From positions 87,961 to 151,960 of the forward strand of contig VXOR01000078.1 in NCBI GenBank assembly GCA_009840005.1: 64,000 nucleotides of DNA. Reading direction: 5' to 3'. The stretch is from Gemmatimonadota bacterium. GTDB lineage: Bacteria; Latescibacterota; UBA2968; UBA8231. Both the position numbers and the translations under genes were made by a program. Of this stretch, positions 8,548-17,035 are shown piece after piece (the stretch's first letter is position 1; each line of letters begins with the position of its first letter). Below the pieces are notes generated by a model. It saw only the letters and a program-made list of their open reading frames with translations. It searched no databases and was not told the origin of the DNA.

Positions 8548-8982
8548 ATGCGCTACCTGACTTTCCTGTTTCCCATCGCAATCGCGGCTTGCGGTTCGTC
8601 CGATCCGGCCCCTCCAGCACTGCTCCACTACGTCGCAGCCCAAGAGGCCTTGGCTTCTGACGATCTAGACCAGGCGCGCCAAGCCCTGCAAGATTTGGTG
8701 CAAAGCACTAGTCCAACGCTCAAGCCCTTGGCGGAAAAAGCCGCCAGTGCCGCCGATATTGCCGCAGTGCGCGTTGCGTTCAAGCCGCTGTCCGAGGAAG
8801 TGCGGAAGGGCCAAATCCCCGAGGGCTACGTCGTGGCGTACTGCCCAATGGCCGACAGCGACAAGGGCGCGCATTGGGTGCAGAAGGACCAACCCCAAAT
8901 CGCCAATCCCTACTTCGGCGCTTCCATGCTCCGCTGCGGCGTATTCGTTTCGGCTGAGCTCAACGTCGAAGCCAAGGAGTAG
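8548..8982 (+). CDS. DUF3347-type lipoprotein, first gene of the Gld-like cluster
   Basis: 144 residues. It has a signal sequence with lipobox-like AIAAC (Cys about residue 15), so it is probably a lipoprotein. A helical stretch (residues 25-80) follows, then the diagnostic CPMADSDKGAHW...NPYFGASMLRCG segment of DUF3347. This domain is otherwise found in, or fused to, CusB-type metal-efflux adaptors and stand-alone periplasmic proteins. The two conserved Cys and the His/Met residues suggest metal binding, but this is untested. It is followed 12 bp later by the ABC ATPase, implying cotranscription. The last codons contain a copy of a dispersed repeat. Confidence 0.75.
   Translation: MRYLTFLFPIAIAACGSSDPAPPALLHYVAAQEALASDDLDQARQALQDLVQSTSPTLKPLAEKAASAADIAAVRVAFKPLSEEVRKGQIPEGYVVAYCPMADSDKGAHWVQKDQPQIANPYFGASMLRCGVFVSAELNVEAKE
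8949..8973 (+). repeat. 25-bp repeat inside the 3' end of the DUF3347 gene
   Basis: Differs by one base from 9729-9753 in the next gene. The core cggctgagct is followed by cAacgtcgaagcc here and cCacgtcgaagcc-type there (a/c difference). It is translated in frame as SAELNVEA. Confidence 0.7.
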
Positions 8983-8994
8983 CGACACTCGCAC

Positions 8995-9783
8995 ATGATC
9001 CGCGTAGAATCCGCTACCCGCCGCTACGGCGTTTTGACCGCAGTTGACGAAGTCAGCTTTGCCGTTGACCAAGGCGAAATAGTCGGCTTCGTCGGCCCCA
9101 ATGGCGCTGGCAAGAGCACCATGCTCAAGATGCTCTCCACCTTTATCCACCCCACGGCCGGCACCATCTCCATCGACGGCCTCGACGTGGTGGAACATCC
9201 GCTCGCCGTGCGCCGCCGCATTGGCTACCTATCAGGCGACACCCCACTCTATCAAGAAATGCGCGTCGATAAGTTCCTCCGCTTTATCGCCCGAGCTCGC
9301 GGACTCGAAGGCGACGCCTTGCAGCAGGGTCTGGCGCACGCAGTCGAACTCTGCGGGCTCGAAGACGTGCTCTCCCAGCGCGTCAAGGAGTGCTCCACCG
9401 GATTCCGCCAGCGCATCGGCTTAGCTACCGCCATGGTCCACGATCCCCCGGTCTTGCTCCTCGACGAGCCAACGCACGGCTTCGACCCCTTGCAGGTACT
9501 AGCCTTCCGCGACACCTTGCGTGCGCTCAGTCCAGACCGGGCAATCCTCTTTAGCACCCACATCATCGGCGACGTCGAAGCCATTGCCGACCGCGTGTTG
9601 ATCATCCACCAGGGGCGCTTGCTCGGCGATGGCCGCGTCGAACAGTTGGCCGCCGACGCTGGCATCCCTGGGGCTGGTCTCGAAGCGGTTTTCGCCCACC
9701 TAGTCCGCACCACGACTCGACTGAGCGGTTCGGCTGAGCTCACCGTCGAAGCCTCGCCGAAGTCAACCCCTACCCATGTCTGA
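8995..9783 (+). CDS. ABC transporter ATP-binding protein, GldA-like
   Basis: 262 residues. Walker A is GPNGAGKST (about residue 35-43), and Walker B is VLLLDEPTHGFDP. The signature region reads CSTGFRQR rather than LSGGQ, as in many ABC-2-type exporters and GldA. The switch His is in FSTHI. It energises the permease encoded immediately downstream (8-bp overlap). The last 20 or so residues (from about TRLSGSAEL) are encoded by repeat DNA and do not belong to the ATPase fold. GldA/F/G modules accompany gliding motility and type IX secretion in Bacteroidota. The role in this lineage is inferred, not shown. Confidence 0.85.
   Translation: MIRVESATRRYGVLTAVDEVSFAVDQGEIVGFVGPNGAGKSTMLKMLSTFIHPTAGTISIDGLDVVEHPLAVRRRIGYLSGDTPLYQEMRVDKFLRFIARARGLEGDALQQGLAHAVELCGLEDVLSQRVKECSTGFRQRIGLATAMVHDPPVLLLDEPTHGFDPLQVLAFRDTLRALSPDRAILFSTHIIGDVEAIADRVLIIHQGRLLGDGRVEQLAADAGIPGAGLEAVFAHLVRTTTRLSGSAELTVEASPKSTPTHV
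9729..9753 (+). repeat. 25-bp repeat inside the 3' end of the GldA-like ATPase gene
   Basis: A 24/25-identical copy of 8949-8973, flanked by gactcgactgagc and cgccgaagtc words that recur at 54221-54244. Translated in frame as SAELTVEA, it forms a tail beyond the conserved ATPase domain. Confidence 0.7.
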
Positions 9784-10543
9784 CGTGCAACGCCTTTCTA
9801 CTGCCGAGTGCCTGCGCGGCGCGCGCATCGTTTTCGACCGCGAGCTAGAATCGTACTTCGACTCGCCCATTGCCTATGCGTACGCCGCGGTCTTCTTGGT
9901 GCTGTCTTGCACCACCTTTATGAACTCCTTTTTTCTCGACGGAGTAGTAGATATGGGGCCGTACTTCACCGCCCTGCCCTTCCTGCTGATTCCCTTCGTC
10001 CCAGCCATCACCATGCGCGCTTGGGCTGAAGAACGCGCCCAGCACACCTTTGAACTGCTGATGACCCTGCCGCTGCACTCCTTGCAGGTCGTACTGGGCA
10101 AGTATCTCGCGGCCCTCTGCTTCTACGCCATCGTCCTCGCCGGTAGCCTGCCCATCGTGCTGATGCTCCTCTTTCTCGGCGACCCCGATATCGGGCGCAT
10201 CTGCGCGAGCTATCTCGGCGCGCTGCTGTTGGGTGCTTTCTTCCTGTCCTTCGGCCTGTTTGCCTCCGGCCTGACCCGCGACCAGATCGTGGCCTTTGTG
10301 CTCGCCGCGCTCTTCGGCTTTTTCTTCGTGCTCAGCGGGCACGAGAAAGTAGTAGAAGTCCTCGACGGACTCGCGCCAGCCTATCAGCCGGGCACGTGGC
10401 TGTACGAGACCATATCGGTGCTGCCTCACTACGAGGCTTTCGGCCACGGCGTAATCGCCCTCGCCGACCTGCTGTACTTCGCATTGATGAGCGGCTTTTT
10501 CGTCGCGATGAACTATCTCAGCCTCCAGAGATCTAAGTATTGA
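9776..10543 (+). CDS. ABC-2-type permease, GldF-like
   Basis: 255 residues with six hydrophobic helices. A cytosolic start (RELESYFDSPIAYAY) leads into helix 1, and the conserved AEERAQHTFELLMTLP coupling region follows helix 2, exactly as in GldF/NosY-like permeases. Its ATG overlaps the end of the ATPase gene by 8 bp. Its TGA overlaps the TTG start of the GldG-like gene, so the three are translationally coupled. It probably forms the membrane channel of one ABC complex with 8995-9783 and 10540-13710. Confidence 0.85.
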   Translation: MSDVQRLSTAECLRGARIVFDRELESYFDSPIAYAYAAVFLVLSCTTFMNSFFLDGVVDMGPYFTALPFLLIPFVPAITMRAWAEERAQHTFELLMTLPLHSLQVVLGKYLAALCFYAIVLAGSLPIVLMLLFLGDPDIGRICASYLGALLLGAFFLSFGLFASGLTRDQIVAFVLAALFGFFFVLSGHEKVVEVLDGLAPAYQPGTWLYETISVLPHYEAFGHGVIALADLLYFALMSGFFVAMNYLSLQRSKY

Positions 10544-13500
10544 AGCGGCACTTCTTGCTCCAAATTGCGCTGGCTTTTGCGCTGCTGTTGGGCATCGTCG
10601 CGTACGCCAGCCGCCTTCTGAACCTGACGGGAAGTTGGACCCTAGACCTAGCGGGGGACGACATCGCCACGCTCGCGCCGGCGACCGAGCGCTACCTCCG
10701 CTCCTTAGAAACCCCACTCTCCATCACCTACTTTGCCACCGCCCGCGAAAACATGCCGGCGCACCTCAAAGAACTCGAGCCCCAAGTCCGCCGGCTCCTG
10801 TCAGCTCTGCGCGACCAAGCGCCCGGCCGCATCGACTATCGAGTCATCGACCCAGATCAAAGCGGGCGCGTTGGCATCGGCTATGCGGCTAGCAAAAGGG
10901 CCTCCTCCTTTAGCGTGCGGCGGGTGTTGCACGACGAGCATTCCGAGCAAAAAATCTGGTCCTCGCTGGTAATCGCACGCACCGAAGCGCCCGAAGTGCT
11001 CGTCCAAAGCATTGAGCCAGAGCACCTGCCTTATCTAGAAGAATACGTCATCGCCCAACTGCAGGCCGGACGAGCGCCGCCGCAACCGACCATTGGCGTC
11101 TCGGCACCGCCGCCCTTCCAACTTTTGGCGGCCTTTCTCAACGAGGCCGGGCCGGTCGTCGAACTAGACCTCAACAGCAACCCTACCATCCCCCCGGAAA
11201 TCGACGTGCTGTTCTGGGTCCAGCCCGAAGTCGCCACCCCCGAGCACGTGCGGCAGTTGCTTGCTTTCCTAGAATCCGGCCGCAGCGCCGTGCTCGCCGG
11301 TAGCGCCTACCAGATCGGCTACGCCCCACAGGAGGACGCGATTTCCTATTGGGTACACCACGCGCCGCCTGCTTGGGGACAACTGCTCCAGCCCTTTGGC
11401 CTCCGGCCGGTGCCGGACTTGCTCGTCGATAAAAACACCGGGCCGGTCATCCTCGACATGGGCGAAGTCGTCGCGCCTTTTCACCTCCGGGTACTGCCCG
11501 CTTTTTACAACATGAAGAGCTTTGCCGCGCCAGGTCGCGGCGGGCTTAACTTCGTCGCCGCTAGTGCGCTCGAAGTCGATCCACAGGCCGTCCAAGCCAA
11601 GGGCTTCCACGCGGAAATCGTCGGCACCACCACCGAAAGCCCCCGCGTCCTGCCCCTGCCCACCGGCCCCTTCACCGACGCCGACTTAGCTGGCGGCTTG
11701 CCCGTGCCCAAACAAAATTTGCTGGTCCTACTCAAGCCGGACGATCCTTGGCAGGGGCAGCTATTCGTCTTGGCCAGCGCGTCGCCCTTTCAAGACGGCA
11801 TCATCAACCAGCCCGGCTACGCCCACCGCGTCTTCTTGCAAAACCTCATCCGCACCTACGGCCAGCCAGAGCGCATATTGCGGGGGCGAGTCGAAAAGGG
11901 CGAGCCGCAGCGGCTGGTCCCACCCGGCGCACTCGCCCGTTTCTTCTGGCGGTTCTTTGCGGTCTTTTTGGTGCCGCTGGCGTTTGTGGGTCTCGGCGTT
12001 AGGCACTACCTGCGCTACAGCCGCCCGAACTGGCCGACCGGCCGTTGGGGCCGACCGCTCGGCCTCGCCTGCTTGGTGCTCCTCATTGGGGCGTTCGTCT
12101 GGCGCGGCCGCGGCCCCTATCTCGACCTGACGGCCGACCAGCTCAACACGCCCTCGCCGCTCTTGGGCCGCTTGTTGCAGGGCACCTCCCTATCCGCCGA
12201 ACTAATCGCCACGCCCCGGGCCTCCATGCCCCGGCAGCTCAAAGACGCCGAAGACCGCATCCGCACCTTGTTCGCCGACTGCAACATTCCCCTGCGCGTG
12301 ATCCGGCCCGACGCGCTAACCCCCGATCGGCGGCAAACGCTCGCCGCCGAGGGGCTGACACCCTTCCCAGTCGAAAGAGTCCTCCACGACACCCTCGCCA
12401 CCCAATACGTGTGGAGCGGCCTGCGTCTAATTGACAACGCGCACACCATCGCCGTACCGCGCCTCGACCAGCGCGCACTGCGCCACCTCGAATTTCTCTT
12501 GGCCGCAGCCGCCCACAACCTGCAACAGGGCTTCGACCTGAGCTCAGCCGAAGGGCGCAAAATGCGCGTGGCCGTCATCTCCGACTTGCCGCGCCTCTCG
12601 CCAGCCGAAGCCCTCGAAGACTACCAGAAAAAGGGCCTCATCGCCCCGGGCGGCACCGACGTGTACAGCGACTTAAAAGCCCTGCTCGCCGACTATCTCT
12701 ACGACGTCCACTACATCAATCCCCGCACGCCGAGCATGCCTTCAGATGTAGATGTCTTGTTGTGGATGCAGCCGCGCCGCGACTCGGGGCCGATCCTGCT
12801 ACTGCTGAGCCAGCATCTCGCGCAGGGGGGCAAGGCCATTGTCGCCATGCAGCACTTCAACATCCAACAGCGCCAGTACCGCGGCTCGGGATTTCAGACG
12901 GTGTACTGGCCTCAGCCCCAATTCCAAGACCTCGACCGCTACCTCCAACTCTTTGGCGTCGAACAGCTCCGCGAAGTGCTCTTCGACCGCACCCAGTCGC
13001 ACCTCGACTTAGAAACCCAAGTCAACCGCACGGCCGTGCGCGAGTACGACCCGCAAAAGGTCGCCTTGCCTTTCTTAATCCGCGCCGTCGGCCAGCACTA
13101 CGACCGCACCTCGCCGGTCACCCGACATCTCGGCGATCAGCTCTTTATCTGGGGCAATCGCTTTGCCCTGAACCCGTCAGAGCTAAGCAGTGCGGGCATA
13201 ACGGCCCAAACCCTGATCTCCACCTCGCCCCAAGCCTGGGCGTACCCATGGCAAGGAGGTTGGCTACCGCCCGAGGTATTCGCCCCGCAGACGTATCTGC
13301 CCGGCCCTCAACCTCTAGCCGCGCTGCTTACCGGGCCTTTTCCCGAGGTCGCCTTTACTGAAAGTGAAGATGGCCGCGCCACCCTACAGCGCGTGGGCGA
13401 ACGTCCGCGACAAGCGGGAGCCCTACTCTTGATCGGCTCTTCGGAAATGTTCAAAAATGAGCATTTGCTGACCCCGGGCTTTCAGCACGATCAATTCTTG

Positions 13501-13710
13501 CTCAATGCCGTGGCGTACAACGCTTATGGCGAGGAGCTAGCCGCCTTGCAGGCGCGGCGACCGACTTCGCGCGGCTTCCCCTTCCAAAGCGCCGAGTCCA
13601 AGCGCCTGTGGCGAGTAATTGTAGTGGGCGCGGGACCGCTGCTGTTTTTAGGCTATGCCCTCTATCGCCGCACGCGGTGCGCTGAGCTTGTCGAAGCGAG
13701 GCGAACGTGA
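10540..13710 (+). CDS. Double-length GldG-like protein (two tandem GldG modules)
   Basis: 1056 residues, about twice the usual GldG length. Module 1 has a TM at residues 7-25 and a periplasmic GldG/ABC-type-uncharacterised domain (about 30-460) that starts with a DLAGDDIATLAPATERYLRSL-like motif and contains LPYLEEYVIAQL. A TM lies at about 467-489. Module 2 repeats the plan: TM about 507-523, YLDLTADQLNTPSPLLGRLL, MPRQLKDAEDRIRTLF, DVLLWMQPR, and a final TM about 1024-1042. The duplicated landmarks (DVLFWVQP/DVLLWMQP, RVLHDE/RVLHDT) show internal duplication or fusion of two genes. The TTG start overlaps the stop of the permease. The C-terminal CAELVEARRT is repeat-derived. Likely the periplasmic subunit of the GldAF transporter. 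Confidence 0.8.
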   Translation: MKRHFLLQIALAFALLLGIVAYASRLLNLTGSWTLDLAGDDIATLAPATERYLRSLETPLSITYFATARENMPAHLKELEPQVRRLLSALRDQAPGRIDYRVIDPDQSGRVGIGYAASKRASSFSVRRVLHDEHSEQKIWSSLVIARTEAPEVLVQSIEPEHLPYLEEYVIAQLQAGRAPPQPTIGVSAPPPFQLLAAFLNEAGPVVELDLNSNPTIPPEIDVLFWVQPEVATPEHVRQLLAFLESGRSAVLAGSAYQIGYAPQEDAISYWVHHAPPAWGQLLQPFGLRPVPDLLVDKNTGPVILDMGEVVAPFHLRVLPAFYNMKSFAAPGRGGLNFVAASALEVDPQAVQAKGFHAEIVGTTTESPRVLPLPTGPFTDADLAGGLPVPKQNLLVLLKPDDPWQGQLFVLASASPFQDGIINQPGYAHRVFLQNLIRTYGQPERILRGRVEKGEPQRLVPPGALARFFWRFFAVFLVPLAFVGLGVRHYLRYSRPNWPTGRWGRPLGLACLVLLIGAFVWRGRGPYLDLTADQLNTPSPLLGRLLQGTSLSAELIATPRASMPRQLKDAEDRIRTLFADCNIPLRVIRPDALTPDRRQTLAAEGLTPFPVERVLHDTLATQYVWSGLRLIDNAHTIAVPRLDQRALRHLEFLLAAAAHNLQQGFDLSSAEGRKMRVAVISDLPRLSPAEALEDYQKKGLIAPGGTDVYSDLKALLADYLYDVHYINPRTPSMPSDVDVLLWMQPRRDSGPILLLLSQHLAQGGKAIVAMQHFNIQQRQYRGSGFQTVYWPQPQFQDLDRYLQLFGVEQLREVLFDRTQSHLDLETQVNRTAVREYDPQKVALPFLIRAVGQHYDRTSPVTRHLGDQLFIWGNRFALNPSELSSAGITAQTLISTSPQAWAYPWQGGWLPPEVFAPQTYLPGPQPLAALLTGPFPEVAFTESEDGRATLQRVGERPRQAGALLLIGSSEMFKNEHLLTPGFQHDQFLLNAVAYNAYGEELAALQARRPTSRGFPFQSAESKRLWRVIVVGAGPLLFLGYALYRRTRCAELVEARRT
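13680..13698 (+). repeat. Short 'gctgagcttgtcgaagc' element at a gene end
   Basis: A 19-bp copy (cgctgagcttgtcgaagcg) translated as AELVEA at the extreme C-terminus of the GldG-like protein. It belongs to the same family as the perfect inverted repeat at 58238-58299. Confidence 0.6.
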
Positions 13711-14708
13711 TCCGCTTGCTCTGCGCCCTAGGGGCCTTACTGATCCTGCTGGTCCTCGGGGAGAGCTTCCTACGCGAGCATCAGCGCACGGTGCGGCTCA
13801 CCGCCGGAGCTTTGCGCCTCTTGACGCCCGAACTGGCCTCAGCAGTCGATCAGATTGAGGTCCACGCCGCCGGACGCCGTTGGCACTACGTCCGGCGCGG
13901 AAACACTTGGTATTTCCCCGCGTACCACCGCGCCTTTGTCCTCAACCGCCGCGTCGAACACCTACTCCAGAGCCTGCTCGCCACCCCGGCGACCTTCGTC
14001 TCGACCGAGCCTGGGGACTTGGCCCGCTATGGCCTCGGCCCAGGTAGCGTCCGCATCCACCTGCTCGACCCACAGGGGCGTCCTTTGCTAGAAGTGCGCC
14101 AAGGGCGCGGTGCCCCCGGGGCCCGCGCAGGGGAATCGTATGTCCAGCGCGTTGGTGCCGACAGCATCTTCCACCTCCACGCCCACCCCGTCCACGCCCT
14201 CGACACCGCGCCGCCCGCTCCAATGCTCGACCGCCGCGTCCTGCCCCAAGCCTTGCAGCGCAAGGGTCACCGGCGCATCGCCTTCGCCGGTGACCCCTCG
14301 TACCCGGTGCAATCCCTCAGCCGCCAGTTAAAAGCCATGACGGCACCAGGCCCTATGATGCCGACTTACGAGTGGATCGCCTCGTCTGCAACCGGTGCAG
14401 AGACCTGTCCTTCTGCGAATGTAGAAGCCTACGCCGACTTCCTCAAACGCCTGACGTGGTCGGCTTTGCACGATCCGAGCCGCACCGATGCCTTTGCCCA
14501 GGCCCGCTATCTCTATCTCGAAGACGAAGAGGGCGCAATAGACACCCTCGCCATCGGCGCAGCCGACGACCAAGGCCGCTACCTCCGCCTCCACACCACC
14601 GGCCACATTTTCTCCATAACGCCCGAAAGAGCCGCTCTCCTCTTCCCCACTCGCTCTGCTCTCCTCGACACGCTCCCCCAACCCTCGCCCTATCACCAAG
14701 CTCGCTAG
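13707..14708 (+). CDS. DUF4340-type membrane-anchored periplasmic protein
   Basis: 333 residues. A single N-terminal TM (about residues 2-20) is followed by beta-rich repeats of the DUF4340 type. Each shows the pattern of an I/V-x-I substrate-like strand, W.Y and then a small loop (RRWHYVRRGNTWYFPA, then RYGLGPG, HIFSI). DUF4340 proteins regularly follow GldG genes in Bacteroidota, Acidobacteriota and candidate phyla and are presumed partners of that ABC complex. The molecular function is unknown. The GTG start overlaps the TGA of the preceding gene, so translation is coupled. Confidence 0.75.
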   Translation: MIRLLCALGALLILLVLGESFLREHQRTVRLTAGALRLLTPELASAVDQIEVHAAGRRWHYVRRGNTWYFPAYHRAFVLNRRVEHLLQSLLATPATFVSTEPGDLARYGLGPGSVRIHLLDPQGRPLLEVRQGRGAPGARAGESYVQRVGADSIFHLHAHPVHALDTAPPAPMLDRRVLPQALQRKGHRRIAFAGDPSYPVQSLSRQLKAMTAPGPMMPTYEWIASSATGAETCPSANVEAYADFLKRLTWSALHDPSRTDAFAQARYLYLEDEEGAIDTLAIGAADDQGRYLRLHTTGHIFSITPERAALLFPTRSALLDTLPQPSPYHQAR

Positions 14709-14710
14709 CC

Positions 14711-16198
14711 ATGCTCTATCACAATCTGCTGCGCCACCAGTGGAAGGAGTTCATCCGCAACCCCTCTTGGAGTGGCATAAGCGTCGCTTACGCCATTTTT
14801 CTAGTTCTGCTAGCGCTGTATTTCCTACTCGTTCTCGCCCTCTCGGGTGCCTTCATCGGTCGTCTGCTAACTAGCCAAGACCCCACAGCCGATGTCGTCC
14901 GCGTAGTCAATCAGCACTTATTGAGCGGCTTCTTGCTCTTGTTCCTAGGCCGCTTGCTCTTCCAAAATACGCCGCAGGTCAATATTGGCCCTTATCTTCA
15001 CTTGCCCATTTCTCGGTCCGCTCTAGTGCGATTTTTCTCTTTCGCGGCCCTGTTCCACCTGCACAACCTATTGCCGCTAGCCTTCTTCATTCCGTTCTGG
15101 ATCAGCAATCTAGCGCTGGATTACCCCACTTCTACATCGCTGTCTTGGTTGGCTGGTATCGTGGCGGTTCTCGGTCTGTCCAACTACTTGGTCATCTGCG
15201 TCCGCCTAGTCTTGGCCAGACGCGCCTTGCCAGTCTGGCTCTTGGGCGGCGGAGCCTGCGGTCTCATCGCGTTGGATTATTGGCAGCAGTGGGGCTATAC
15301 GAACGCACTGTCGAGCGCGGTATTCGACTCTTTGCTGGGACCGGGCGGCCCCGTGCTGGCACTGGCCCTGCTGGCAGCGACCTGCCTGCTCTTTGGCTTG
15401 ACCTGTCGCTTGTTAAAAGACCATTTGCACGATGAAGCCCCGTCCGAAAAAGGCTTCACTACTGGATCTCAAAGCCTACTCGATAGGCTAGCTAACTTAG
15501 GTCCGGTAGGCCGACTAATGGCGCTAGAAATTAAACTGGCGATCCGCAACAAGCGGCCCCGACAAATCCTGTGGTCTTCCCCGATGGTCGCAGCGGCGGG
15601 ATTGATAAACTTCATACTGCTCGCCCATCATTCATCCGACTACTTCACATTCTACCATATTTTTTGGGGATTATTTCTTACTATTGGTTTCGTGCTCAAC
15701 TACGGCCAGTTCATGTTCGGTTGGGAAAGTCTTTATTTTGACGGCCATCTGGCCCGGCCAGTCCATTTCCGTCACCTGCTATGGGCCAAACTACTACTAA
15801 TGCAAATTTCCTGCCCGGTATTAGCCCTAGTGTGCCTGCCGTTCTTGCTGATATTTGCCTCTGAATTACTCGTCACGTACAGCGTCTTTTTGCTCTACAA
15901 TATCGGTTTTAGCACTGCCTGTATGCTTTTTTTCGCCACCATGAACCGCAAACGCCTCTATATCTCCCCGTCCTCATTTTTTAATCAACAGGGCACCTCC
16001 CTGCACCACCTGCTAGCCATCATTCCCTTGTTGGCCCCGCCCGCGATTCTAATGCTGGCGACCGACTATGGCCCGTTGTCTTTAGCTATCGGCGGCCTGC
16101 TGTGCTGGATGCTCAGTCCTGTTTGGGTCCGTTTGTTGGCCCATAGGCTGCAAAAGTGCAAGTACCGCATGGCTGCCGGTTTTAGGGGGAGTACCTGA
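14711..16198 (+). CDS. DUF5687-like ABC transporter permease
   Basis: 495 residues with about 12 hydrophobic segments. The N-terminus MLYHNLLRHQWKEFIRNPSW is a cytosolic amphipathic start. The middle has LMALEIKLAIRNKRPRQIL, a characteristic of the DUF5687/bacteriocin-type permeases in which two half-permeases are fused. The open frame extends upstream to 14372 inside the DUF4340 gene, but ATG14711, 2 bp after that stop, begins the natural domain. Together with the ATPase 2 bp downstream it would form a second ABC transporter in the cluster. The substrate is unknown. Confidence 0.75.
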   Translation: MLYHNLLRHQWKEFIRNPSWSGISVAYAIFLVLLALYFLLVLALSGAFIGRLLTSQDPTADVVRVVNQHLLSGFLLLFLGRLLFQNTPQVNIGPYLHLPISRSALVRFFSFAALFHLHNLLPLAFFIPFWISNLALDYPTSTSLSWLAGIVAVLGLSNYLVICVRLVLARRALPVWLLGGGACGLIALDYWQQWGYTNALSSAVFDSLLGPGGPVLALALLAATCLLFGLTCRLLKDHLHDEAPSEKGFTTGSQSLLDRLANLGPVGRLMALEIKLAIRNKRPRQILWSSPMVAAAGLINFILLAHHSSDYFTFYHIFWGLFLTIGFVLNYGQFMFGWESLYFDGHLARPVHFRHLLWAKLLLMQISCPVLALVCLPFLLIFASELLVTYSVFLLYNIGFSTACMLFFATMNRKRLYISPSSFFNQQGTSLHHLLAIIPLLAPPAILMLATDYGPLSLAIGGLLCWMLSPVWVRLLAHRLQKCKYRMAAGFRGST

Positions 16199-16200
16199 AC

Positions 16201-16908
16201 ATGCACCTACAAGTCCAAAATTTGCAAAAGCGCTACGGCCTAGCTACGGTCCTCGACCTGCCCGCACTCGATATCGATAGCGGTGCTAGCTTCGGATTGG
16301 TGGGCAACAACGGCGCTGGCAAAACCACCTTCTTGCGCCTCGTTCTCGATTTGATTCGTCCAAGCAAAGGCCAGGTACTGCTCAACGGGCAGGACGTATC
16401 CCAAGACGACGCTTGGAAGGGCTATACAGGATCCTACCTCAGCCCTGCCTTCCTAATCGACTACCTGACGCCCGTGGAATACATCCACTTTGTCGGCAGC
16501 CTGTACGGCATGAACCCGGTTCAGATAGAGGAAAAATGGGACCACTACCGTCCCTTTTTCGGCGATCAACCGCTCAATGGAACTGAGTACATCCGCAATT
16601 TATCCGAGGGCAACAAGAAAAAAGTGGGGCTCGTCGCAGCCTTGATGGTCGAGCCGCGGCTGCTGGTGCTGGACGAGCCTTTTGCCAACCTCGATCCGAC
16701 GAGCCAAATCCGCCTCAAGGACATACTAAAAACCCTCGACCAAACCACCGATACTACCCTCGTCATCTCCAGCCACGATCTCAACCACATCACCGAAGTC
16801 TGCCGCCGGATTGCCGTCATTGAGCGCGGCATCATCGTGCGCGATATCCGCACAGCCCCGGATACGCTGCGAGAATTGGAACGCTACTTCGCCGTCGAGG
16901 AAACGTAA
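16201..16908 (+). CDS. ABC transporter ATP-binding protein (partner of DUF5687-like permease)
   Basis: 235 residues. Walker A is GNNGAGKTT, the signature is LSEGNKKKVG (an exporter-type variant of LSGGQ), Walker B is LLVLDEPFANLDP, and the switch His is in ISSHD. It is 2 bp from the permease gene and last in the run of rightward genes. No terminator is obvious before the palindrome at 17036, which probably ends this transcript as well. Confidence 0.88.
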   Translation: MHLQVQNLQKRYGLATVLDLPALDIDSGASFGLVGNNGAGKTTFLRLVLDLIRPSKGQVLLNGQDVSQDDAWKGYTGSYLSPAFLIDYLTPVEYIHFVGSLYGMNPVQIEEKWDHYRPFFGDQPLNGTEYIRNLSEGNKKKVGLVAALMVEPRLLVLDEPFANLDPTSQIRLKDILKTLDQTTDTTLVISSHDLNHITEVCRRIAVIERGIIVRDIRTAPDTLRELERYFAVEET

Positions 16909-17004
16909 AGGTTCAGTCGCGCTCGTCGGATTCCGCTGGCTGCATACGCGGTGTCGCATGGGCGTCCACAAGGGACGTCCCTACATCAACCGGTTCGGTG
17001 CAGA

Positions 17005-17017
17005 TGCGTAACATCAG
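17005..17017. repeat. Solo copy of the CTGAYGTTACGCA terminal repeat
   Basis: Reads tgcgtaacatcag on the plus strand, one base different from the right ends at 26114-26126 and 53164-53176. It follows a caagggacgtccctac stretch that looks like another intergenic repeat. No facing left end is seen nearby, so it may be a remnant. Confidence 0.6.
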
Positions 17018-17035
17018 TTCATTAAATTATGGCCC

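Noticed and set aside
9845..10717. 290-codon open frame on the minus strand across the GldF/GldG-like genes
   Set aside because: It opposes two coupled genes with clear ABC-permease and GldG features. The translation is low-complexity and unlike any family.
16811..17011. Small ORF ending MGVHKGRPYIN
   Set aside because: It overlaps the end of the ABC ATPase gene and then runs through intergenic repeat DNA (caagggacgtccctac), a frequent spurious call.
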